From contig JACKQL020000222.1 in assembly GCA_018296165.2 (NCBI GenBank), positions 1-40,159 of the forward strand: 40,159 bases of DNA, read 5' to 3'. The notes below the pieces were generated by a model. The model made no database searches. It was given only the letters and a program-made list of their open reading frames with translations, and was not told the origin of the DNA. Positions within the stretch are counted from its first letter, which is position 1, and each line of letters begins with the position of its first letter. Below are positions 32,319-40,159 of this stretch, one piece after another. A program made the position numbers and the translations under genes. This DNA comes from Termitomyces sp. T153. Taxonomy: Eukaryota > Basidiomycota > Agaricomycetes > Agaricales > Lyophyllaceae.

Positions 32319-33254
32319 ATGGGAAAACACACTACAGCAATTAGACAATTCCTGGCATACTGCAAAGCAAACAACATACCAAATGAACTTATGCTACCAG
32401 CATCAGAGGCCCTTCTATGTGAATTTGTGAGTTCTTTTGCTGGAAAACTGGCTGGGAAGACTGTGGCTGGAAAATGTGATGGAGTGCAAGCTTGGCACAT
32501 ATGGAACAGCTTGCCTTATTACAGAGGTATTCAACTACAATACATCATAAAGGAAGTCAAGAACCAACATCTGGCAAGCTCCAAGAGGCTGGAGTGTCCT
32601 CCCATTACCCTTGACATGTCACAAACACTGGAACTGGGTCTTGACTTCTCCACACATATGGATACCAGCATCTACTTCACTGCTATGGCTTGTTTCTGGG
32701 GACAGATTTGTCTTGGAGAGTTTCTTCCAGCAAGTGAGAAGAATTTTGACTGTACCCTGAATCCAACCTGGAATGATCTTTATTTACCTTTGACATCCTT
32801 GGGTTCTTGTATCTTACACTTGCCAAACACCAAAATGGGGGGAACAAAAGGGGAGGATGTTATTCTAGCCTGTCAATCCATTGGCCATCCCATCAATGCC
32901 CTGTTGAAACACTATCAAGAAAATTTTAACAGAGTGTCTGATCCCATAGCCATATATTGCTCCTCAATGGGAAACCAAATTCCATTGACACATAGGAAAT
33001 TCTTGGAGCACCTTAATAATATTCTGGCTCCAAGAAAATTTCCTCAGGTCACAGGGCATTGCCTGCACATAGGAGGGACTACACACTTGCTCCTAGCTGG
33101 CATCCCTCCTGATATTGTCAAGATTCTGGGACACTGGACCTCAGAGGCTTTTCTCAGGTACTGGAGATCCTTGGAGCTCATTGCTCCACTATACATTGAA
33201 CTACTTACTCTAATTATGAGAGATTCAGGATTGCTACAACTTCCTGCTTCTTAG
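32319..33254 (+). CDS. Tyrosine recombinase of the Ngaro element, 311 codons open
   Basis: This is the only long uninterrupted frame in the element. The N-terminal SAM-like domain (IRQFLAYCKANNIPNELMLP, GKTVAGKCDGVQAWHIWNSL) is followed by the catalytic domain: CFWGQICLGEFLPAS, then VTGHCLHIGGTTHLLLAGIP, KILGHWTSEAFLRYWRSLE. The catalytic Tyr is residue 281 and the first box-II His is residue 247. The two expected catalytic arginines are replaced, by Cys131 (TGT at 32709-32711) and His250 (CAC at 33066-33068), both one CG transition from an Arg codon. The protein is therefore probably dead despite the open frame. In life it would circularise and integrate the element. Confidence 0.85.
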   Translation: MGKHTTAIRQFLAYCKANNIPNELMLPASEALLCEFVSSFAGKLAGKTVAGKCDGVQAWHIWNSLPYYRGIQLQYIIKEVKNQHLASSKRLECPPITLDMSQTLELGLDFSTHMDTSIYFTAMACFWGQICLGEFLPASEKNFDCTLNPTWNDLYLPLTSLGSCILHLPNTKMGGTKGEDVILACQSIGHPINALLKHYQENFNRVSDPIAIYCSSMGNQIPLTHRKFLEHLNNILAPRKFPQVTGHCLHIGGTTHLLLAGIPPDIVKILGHWTSEAFLRYWRSLELIAPLYIELLTLIMRDSGLLQLPAS

Positions 33255-33296
33255 GAGGGCTATTGACTCACAATGCACAGGCACTCTATGATCCGA

Positions 33297-33880
33297 GTGT
33301 CTGCTCACCAATGTCACTACCCCAAGCAGCATTCAGCATGCTCTCTCACCCATTTCTCACATGTGCATCTGACATAGTAAACTACAATACACTACATGAT
33401 GGCATTTGTCTCATATTGCAGTAAGCAACAGGACAAAATGTAAGTCTGCAGGTGAGAGGCACAAGAGGAATGTGGAATAGGTTTTGGACTATGCATCATG
33501 ATCACATGTCTTCAGACAACTTGAACTTGGACCTCCATCTTCATGTGCACCCACTGTGCTTCAAGAGTATATGGAGTATCTTGACTGCTACCTTTCATTT
33601 GCTACTTCTCACATAACTTTCTCTGCCTCCCTCCTACCCAGCTTAAATATGGCTGGTATGCAAAACACTCAAGCCATCTTACACATACACAACTATGTTA
33701 CTTCCCTTACTATGTTGATATCCATAATGAGTGTCATTGTCTGGTGTCTGCTTGCCAATGTTGCTACCCCAAGCAGCATTCAGCATACTCTCTCACCCAT
33801 CTCTCATGTGTGTATCCAACATAGTAAACTACAATACACTACATGATAGCATTTGTCTCATATTGCAGTAAGCAACAGGA
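33297..33880 (+). repeat. Ngaro 3' repeat block B1-A2-B2
   Basis: B1 33297-33433 and B2 33744-33880 align over 137 bases (GTGTCTGCTYRCCAATGT to GTAAGCAACAGGA). A2 33440-33625 aligns with A1. About 118 bases of unique DNA lie between A2 and B2. The array GAGGCAGTGGGTGTGATCA starts directly after B2. Confidence 0.9.
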
Positions 33881-33990
33881 CCAGAGGCAGTGGGTGTGAT
33901 CAGGAATTCAATTAGAAACAGTGGATGTAATCAAGGATGTGATCAGAGGCAGTGGGTGTGATCAAAGATATGATTAGAGACAGTGGGTGC
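33881..33990 (+). repeat. Short-repeat array, right part
   Basis: This continues the array of 27476-27628 (AGGCAGTGGGTGTGATCA, AAACAGTGGATGTAATCA and similar), split by the Ngaro insertion. Confidence 0.75.
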
Positions 33991-35200
33991 AGTCCAAGAC
34001 AGGGAAGTGACCTGGAACATGAAGGCCATCTGAAACATGTCTGGACTGAATAGAGGTGGCTGAGAAGGAGATTTGGGAAAAATGATTGGGTGATGACATA
34101 ATCCTCCATAGTACATAAGGGATAGGTCCCATCAGCAGGATACATTGAGGGGTGGTGCCAGCCCAGGCATATCTCTTGACTGATAGAAGGGGAATAAAAC
34201 ACTGATGTGCTCTTATGCCTCCTAGCTGCTGTGCAGTAAACCAAAAGGAAGACCTAGACACTAGCAACTAGATGGGGTAGCTGGCAATAGGAAGTTAATG
34301 AGGGACAAGTCAGTAACTGTCCCAGAAAGTGAGAGCTGATAGGTGTGGAGTGAACAAGAAGTGAAATGTGTTGCTATCACTAGCCTAAGTTGCTAGATGG
34401 TAACAAAAGATTGCTGAATAAAAGAAGGTGAAAGGAACAAAGGTGAAAGAGTTGCTAATAAATGGGGCACTAAGCAATAGGAAGGGAGTGGGGGAACAAG
34501 GAATAAGAGAGATCAATAAAGACTGGGGGACAAACACAAACTAGTTGCTAGCTATAGTTGCTAAGTCAAAATAACACTAAGGGTATCTGTAGTCAGCACT
34601 CACATGAAGTTGAAGTCAAGGTCATCAAGACTATTGCTAAGTTGTTGGCAATGAAGAGAGAAAGAGCAATAAGAGATCTGAAGCTGGTAAGCAGAGAGCT
34701 AGTGAGGGGAACAGTACTCTGGTCTCTGTTTTTTGGTCTCTACATACAGGCAGTATTTATACTGTTTGAAAATATAGTATAAGAAAGGCAATATTAGTTG
34801 CTGCTAGCAATGGCATCTGCCAACATGTTTATGATACATACTGACCTGAAGTGTAGACACTGTTCAAGTATATTTGTAAGCCTGACAAGAAAAATGATAA
34901 GTAAGTAATCACACAGCTTTCAATATATCCATTTTGAGAGAGAAGGCCATGTTGTTGCCAGGTAATATTGCTAGCAATTGTTGCTATGAAAGGTCTTGGC
35001 CTTATTGTTCTAGATCCAAATTCCAGACTCCACATGATGCAGCTTATGATCTATAAACCTTGTGGTTGCTGTAATCCTGTGCAAAGGCAACATTGTTCCA
35101 GACCTTGGAGCTAAACCTCATGTGATAAGTATTGTGACTTGTGCCAGCTCATGTACAATATAATCAGCTGCTGTCCACTCAGAAATGCCAGAAATGGTGC
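33991..35200. other. Unclassified repeat DNA rich in GTTGCTAG motifs
   Basis: CG-free. GTTGCTA/TAGCAAC words recur at about 34263, 34360, 34390, 34450, 34549, 34800 and 34970, on both strands. It may be a decayed LTR of a further family. Frames of about 70-110 codons show no domain. Confidence 0.35.
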
Positions 35201-35377
35201 TCAGTGACAAGTGGGTCTTATCAATGCTGGGTTTTGATCTAGGGTCCAGTAACAGGTAGCATAGTGATCCACAGGTGGGCCTGGATCAAATGGGGCATAG
35301 TAGTTTTCAGGTACCAGTTGACTATAGATATTGGTTAGGTAGCTGGTGGGAGTGTATGCTGGGTTAAATGCAGACAT
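35201..35377 (-). pseudogene. Possible Gag N-terminal fragment next to LTR copy 2
   Basis: Reads MSAFNPAYTPTSYLTNIYSQ, then VPENYYAPFDPGPPVDHYAT, and stops soon after. It begins 33 bases inside the inner end of LTR copy 2 and in the same orientation, as a Gag start would after a 5' LTR. It differs from the Gag at 24838-27196. Confidence 0.35.
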
Positions 35378-35409
35378 TGAAAATGGGGTAAAGTGGAGGC
35401 TTGATATTA

Positions 35410-36672
35410 TGTCAGGTTCCACTGACTGCAAGGGCTCAGCTTAATTGGGCAAGTCCTTACTAGGCAGATGCAATGTCCTGCATTTAAAACCTAGTGCTCT
35501 AGGAAGGTTTGGGCACCAGATACTTGCAAGAGGAGGTTTGAAAAAGTGGTCTGAACAAGTCCAGATTGATCCAGGAAAGTCTAAGACAAGGTATGTGAAG
35601 GGTCAGGCTTGGAAGTGCATCAGGTACAAGTCTGGAGGCAAGTATTGGGTGTGTGGGGCAGAATATCACTTGCCCAGCCATATCTCCTTCAACACACTAT
35701 ATGATCAAGTGCCAGCAGATATGTTTCAGGGTGAATTCAATTTCAATCCCTTCACCTTTGACATTGGAATGTTAGGTGTCTTGTTGTGCAATGAATTTCA
35801 GGTAGGCCAGCTATCTAAACCCTTCATCACTAAAAAGAATGTGATCACACTGTAGCATCTGATGCAGACCACTCCCATGCTGGGGAGGTACCCTTATTAG
35901 TGATGGGAGTGGGACCAAAGGTTAATGATGGGGGGATTGATTAGTGCTGATGGATTCTGGGGCCAAGCATAGGACAAGGTCTAGAATTAGTTATGAATGT
36001 ACAAGTTGTAAGTATATGAATGGAGATTGTAACAAAGTTAGAGTTGGAAGGAATTTAGGCAAAAATAAAGAAAACTGAAGCAGACAAGATAAGATGGAGT
36101 TCAGAATGAAATAGATTGAATGAGACATGAGACCAGAGACAGAAATAGAGACAAAGCCAGGAAACATAACAATAATAAATGTAACAGAAGAATATCAACA
36201 ATATCAAGACTACTATAGCAGATATTACTCTATGACTTATACACTGACTACTGGAGCTCCTCTGGAGATAGTGGGTCTGGCAGCAGGGCTTACTAGAGCT
36301 GCAGTAGATCAACAGGTGTTGGTTCTGATCAGTTGGTGGGCCACAGTGACATACTGATGGGAACTGAGGGAACTGATGGGAGTGCAGACCACATTGTAAT
36401 TAATGGGATGTTCTGGAGTGTTGGACAGGCCATGGTGACACATTAGTGGGGGTCCACAGCATGTGCTGGAGTTTCTGGGAAGTATTAGAGATAGCTGGGG
36501 GCTTAGAAGGGAATGGGAAAGTGATGAGATTCATTGGGGAAGCATCAGAGTTAGCTGGAGTGAGCACCATGGGTGGACAAGGATCAGGGTGAGTTGAGGG
36601 GGTGCTGACAGATAGTCTGGGCATTTGGAGTGTGTTGGGGGAAGGTCTGGAGGTCCAGAGATGGGCTGTGAC
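35410..36672 (-). mobile_element. LTR copy 2 (minus orientation) with a 239-base insert
   Basis: It starts TGTCAGGTTCCACTGAC and ends GGGCTGTGAC, aligning with copies 1 and 3 along its length except for an insert at about 35661-35899. No CG is present. Its TATA box is mutated (CTTATACA at about 36236). No 5-base target duplication is evident. Confidence 0.85.
35661..35899 (+). pseudogene. Gene-like insert in LTR copy 2, possibly a protein-kinase fragment
   Basis: This block replaces 17 bases of copy 1 and is absent from copy 3. Its plus frame reads YHLPSHISFNTLYDQVPADM, then FQGEFNFNPFTFDIGMLGVL and CNEFQ. It meets an intron-like GTAGGC to CTGTAG (35801-35855), then HLMQTTPMLGRY. The pattern (DPF-x-FD-x-LG, then a PMLxxL-like piece) resembles the C-lobe of fungal protein-kinase-like genes, but the match is from memory and short. 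Confidence 0.35.
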
Positions 36673-37261
36673 TCCTAGTGGTAGTTATCAACCATGTCTC
36701 TATAAAGATGGGACTAGTATCAGGAGACTACTCAGATCATGCTCATATCAGGACCCCTGATTGTTTCCTTTATTTCAGGCCTGCTTCTCATCTCCATCAT
36801 CCCATCTTCTGGTGACATAGACTTTTGACCAAGGCTAACCTTTGATTATATTTGTACATGGTCACATCCCATGAGTCTGGAGATGAAGGCCTTTTTCAAT
36901 GAACTCCCATTCTTGGTTCAATCTCTGGAGTTGTGGCAATTTTTGGAGTTTTTTCACCTTTGTGTTAGGGCTGAAGTTTTTTTCTATTGTACTGTAGCAT
37001 CCTACCTGGCCAAGCAAGTCCCTTAGACTTGTTCTCTTTGGATTTCCCTCTGCCAGGTGAACAATTATGTCTGTAGGCCCTGTACAGTACTGAATAGGCT
37101 TTGGATCTCCCTCTGCCAGTTGTGTGACTTGGCCACAGCCTCCAGAGGTTGCCCTTATGGCAGAACAAGTCTCTAGTTCTGGTCTGGGAGCCCCCTTTTC
37201 AATTTCTTTGAGGAATCAAGGCAATTGTGTCAATTGTGTCAATTAGTTGAAGCAACTGAAA
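36673..37261. other. No recognised gene
   Basis: CG-free sequence. TTTGGATYTCCCTCTGCCAG occurs twice (about 37041 and 37102). A 67-codon minus-strand frame (36965-37168) is basic and unassigned. Confidence 0.4.
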
Positions 37262-38350
37262 GACCTCACCAAATGAAGAGAGAATTCTATGGCTTGATGA
37301 GGGCCTTGCAGGCTAATGAGTAGGATGTAAGAAGCTTGTAGTAGAGACAGATGCCAAGTATTTGAAAGGAATGCTAAGCAATCCTAGAGTAAGATCTAAT
37401 GCCACTATTATGAGATCAATTGAGGATGTACTACTCTACCATTTTACTTTGAGGCATCAACAGGAAAAACATTCAGTGTTGATGGCCTGTCTAGAAGACC
37501 CAAGCAGCCAGAAGATGAGTACCCACCTGTTAATCCAGAGTTGGTGGACAACTCAAAGATTATGCACTTTGAATATCCAGCTGGAGGATTGGGAACCCTT
37601 AGTACTTGAGGAGTCTGCAGATCAAATTGATACTAGAGGTGGCTATCTACATGCAGGAGCTACTAAGGTGTCAGACTTTGAACAAGAACTCAGTAGAGCA
37701 AGGTCTCAAGAAGTGGAACTTAGGAGAGCAGTTTTAAGTCAAAAGCAGACATCTAGAGATGGATCCTGTTACAGTACTATCCCTCTCTCAGCTTCTGTTA
37801 CCTATAGAAGATAATGAGGAGAATGAAGAAGCAGACTTACAAGCCTACCTAGAGCATAGGGAAGGAGGTGAGAGTGAGCAGTGAGATGACTTGCTACCAA
37901 TTGTACAAAGTTGGCTACAAGACCCAAGTAAAGAACCTAAGGGTTTGCAGCATTGAAACCCAGACAAGTTCAAGAGGTTTGCAAGACAGTTCTTCTTTGA
38001 TTCAAAGGGGAGACTGTACAAGTGCAATCATAAGGCCAGCCATAAGCTAGTAGTCAGTATTAATAGACAAATATTCATGCTTAAATTAGCCCATGATACC
38101 TTGAGGCATAGAGGGACTTATACAACTAAAATGTTGATACAAAAACAATTTTGGTGGCTAGGAGTTGATGGAGATGTTTGGTGGTATGTTAGAGCTTGTC
38201 ATAACTGTCAGATATGTCAGAAGACAGTTATATACAGAGCCCCAACTGTAACCTATGTATACACCCACTATCTTCCAAACAATCCACATTGATACCATGC
38301 ACATGACTCTAGCTTCAAAAAGCTGCAAGTACATTGTCCATGGCAGGTGT
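37262..38350 (+). pseudogene. Second gypsy lineage: RNase H end and integrase zinc finger
   Basis: The frame picks up in the RNase H C terminus (about 37262-37345, with breaks), then reads LKGMLSNPRVRSNATIM and EDVLLYHFTLRHQQEKH, a linker (DQIDTRGGYLHAGATKVSDF, EVELRRAVLSQKQTSRDGSC). The integrase HHCC region follows at 38077-38230: LKLAHDTLRHRGTYTTKMLI, FWWLGVDGDVWWYVRACHNC. It is lost soon after 38340, so neither RT nor the integrase core is present. The wording differs from the two chromoviruses in this window, so it is a third gypsy family. Several stops are present. Confidence 0.85.
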
Positions 38351-38991
38351 TGATATGCCTGTCTCATACCTGAGACAGGACAGAAATACTTAAAGCTAGA
38401 AGCCCAAATATATACCATATAAAAAGCTGAAAACTGTAAGCTTTTAAAATGTCAAAAACTGTAGACATTAGGGAACATACCTAGCATAAGAAACACCAAA
38501 AAACCCAGAGAAAACATACTGTGAATGATGCCAGCAGAACAGTAGCTCTGACATCAAGAGAACTAAGCCTGCATGCATTGATGGCCAATCAATGGCTGTG
38601 CTTAGCACCCCAGCTAGAAATCTAACTGGTGCCAAGGACAGCCATGGGTGCCTATTGCAACAATACTGCCCCTACACCTCAAAAACACACTGTTCCCTAC
38701 ACCAGGCCACCCAAACCCAAGTCAGCCACTAAAACCCAAGTCAGCCACTATAACAAACTACATGCAGACTGCTAGGGGAAGTTTAAGAAGGGAGGAAGAC
38801 TGACAGAAGGACACAGAGCTCACAAAAGCCAAGTAACACTGACCAAGCATGCCATATTAGCCTAGCTGTCCGATGAGGATGCAAAGCCAAGAAAAACCAT
38901 GCAGTACAGACCATGGACATGCACAAAAAACACTCTGGTCTGTGTGCCAGCAGTGGGCTACAAAAAGGAAAGCAATTTGGAGGGAAGAGGG
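38351..38991. other. No recognised gene; short tandem duplication
   Basis: CG-poor DNA (one CG at about 38868). AAACCCAAGTCAGCCACT occurs twice in tandem at about 38712-38748. The last five bases before the LTR, GAGGG (38987-38991), are the candidate target duplication of LTR copy 3. Confidence 0.45.
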
Positions 38992-40159
38992 TGTCAGGTT
39001 CCACTGACCTCAGGGGCTCAGCTGCACTGGGCGAGTCCTTACTAGGCGGGCGTGATCCCCTTGCACTGGTAACCAAACACTCGAAAATGTTCCGGGCACT
39101 GATGGCTTGTGCGGATAGTCGGTGGGATGTGATCCGGACAGATCTGGGGAGGTCCGGAGAAGTCGGATTGCGAGGAAATGGAAGGTCTTGGCGGGGTTCA
39201 GGCAGAAGACTGTATGGGGGATTTGCAGAAGCAAAGGAGTAGGCGGCGGTGTGATCAATGGGAGCAGAGCCAGGGTTTGATGGGAGATCAGTTGGAGTTG
39301 ATGGAGTCCGGGACCAAGCAAAGAGCAAGGTTCGGACCTGGTGAAGGAGTGTCGGGGTTTGTGATCATAACTGCGGAGTTCGTGAGATTGTTAAGGTTGA
39401 TGAAGACTTGGGCACAACGGCCAGACGGAGTCACCAAGACAGCATCAGACGAAATAGAATGGAGTCGATATGGAACAAGAGTAGATTCGAGTGGAGATAC
39501 GAAACAATAACGAGAATGATAATGAAATGGAGACGAGACAAGACCGGGAGACTGAGATAAGACCGGGAGACTGAGATAAGACTGGGAGACTGAGAGTAAG
39601 GAAACGAGACACAAAACACAAAACACAAAACACGAGAAGGAAACAATCAGACCATAGGTAACGTTAAGCAATATCAAGACTAGAGTACAAAGAGCTACTC
39701 GATGGCTTATATACTGACTACCGGAGGACTTTGGGGTACGTCGGCTGCGGTGGCGGGGCTTGGCAGAGCTCGACGGAGTGGGTGGGTGTCGGTTGCGATC
39801 GAGGGTCGGGCTGCGCTGATATGTTGATGGGATCATTGGGGAACGCGGGTCGCCCCAAGGTGGTCATGATACTCCAGAATAGGTCGGAGGAACCAGGGTG
39901 TTGAGTTGATGATGGGTGGCAAAGATCGGAAACAGCAGGGGTGGTTTCTCGGGGTTTGGGAGATCCAGGGTAAGTGTCAGTGGCTGCGGGGAAGGCATTG
40001 AAGTTGGCCAGGGGGCCATCGGAGTTAGCCGGGGAGGCATTGGAGTTAGCCGAAATAGGCGCAGGGCATGGGCGGAAGTTTGGCGGAGCGTCGGGGGTTT
40101 TTTGGGGGGTCGGGGGGTTGATGGACGATGTGCGGGGGTTCAGGGGACGGGTCGTGACA
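38992..40159 (-). mobile_element. LTR copy 3 (minus orientation), CpG-rich and apparently young
   Basis: It starts TGTCAGGTTCCACTGAC and ends GGGTCGTGACA at the last base of the window, giving 1168 bases with TGTCA/TGACA termini. A minus-strand TATATAAG box is at 39707-39714. It holds short tandem repeats (GACCGGGAGACTGAGATAA three times near 39543-39594; ACAAAACAC three times near 39611-39635). CG is abundant, whereas copies 1 and 2 have CA or TG at the matching places (GGGCGAGTCC here, GGGCAAGTCC in copy 2). It could be a solo LTR or the 3' LTR of an element lying beyond the window. Confidence 0.88.

Larger units (their letters stand above)
27629..33880 (+). mobile_element. Ngaro-type tyrosine-recombinase retrotransposon
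   Basis: This has gag, RT/RNase H and tyrosine recombinase in plus order, bounded by split direct repeats. A1 is 27629-27814 and A2 33440-33625 (186 bases each); B1 is 33297-33433 and B2 33744-33880 (137 bases each). The order A1, ORFs, B1, A2, B2 is the defining arrangement of Ngaro elements within the DIRS group, which integrate through a circular DNA by recombinase and have neither integrase nor LTRs. Only a few CG remain. The same short-repeat array flanks both ends, without a target duplication, as expected for recombinase insertion. Confidence 0.88.

Noticed and set aside
27476..33990. CRISPR-like array from regularly spaced GTGATCA units
   Set aside because: Units are degenerate, spacers are not unique, the organism is eukaryotic, and the array is split by a retroelement.

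Overview
The window looks like a transposon-rich filamentous fungus, most likely an agaricomycete. The reasons are about 50-base introns with CTAAC-type branch sites, an intron-containing ornithine carbamoyltransferase gene, and Ty3/gypsy chromoviruses, a Ngaro-type tyrosine-recombinase retroelement and Tc1/mariner DNA. No bacterial operon, rRNA, tRNA or CRISPR array was seen. The species cannot be fixed from the sequence alone.

Layout. Bases 1-2883 hold a decayed plus-strand chromovirus 3' half (RT, RNase H, integrase, chromodomain, LTR). Bases 2856-4940 are an element with two 653-base inverted arms enclosing a piece of the retromer gene VPS26. Bases 4941-8247 are gene-like DNA: a three-exon secreted/ER-type protein and a two-exon acidic protein with a damaged second copy. 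Bases 8248-9848 are a CpG-free insertion. Bases 9849-12650 are gene-like again, with a degraded coding remnant and a complete four-exon ornithine carbamoyltransferase on the minus strand, the one confidently identified host gene. From about 12650 to 38991 almost everything is repeat: AT-rich unclassified DNA with a 49-base minisatellite, a Tc1/mariner foldback (15477-16778), a long minus-strand chromovirus (gag to chromodomain, 27196 to 20523, plus an antisense accessory ORF and an LTR at 17411-18395), a Ngaro element (27629-33880) sitting in a short-repeat array, an LTR with an inserted gene-like block (35410-36672) and a second gypsy pol fragment (37262-38350). A CpG-rich, apparently young LTR closes the window (38992-40159).

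The unifying signal is CpG loss. Repeat DNA is almost devoid of CG (none in bases 1-2567; about a dozen, counted by eye, between 12700 and 38990), while host genes, the captured VPS26 piece and the last LTR have normal CG content. The sites where CG became CA or TG include catalytic codons: reverse-transcriptase active sites in three unrelated elements read Asp-Asn where the family has Asp-Asp, a protease Asp reads Asn, and a recombinase Arg reads Cys. This is what methylation plus deamination of repeats would give, and it appears to have disabled the elements.

The most unusual objects are the VPS26-carrying inverted-repeat element, the Tc1 foldback with a scrambled transposase, the tandem protease domains and antisense zinc/coiled-coil ORF of the minus-strand chromovirus, and the kinase-like insert in the second LTR.
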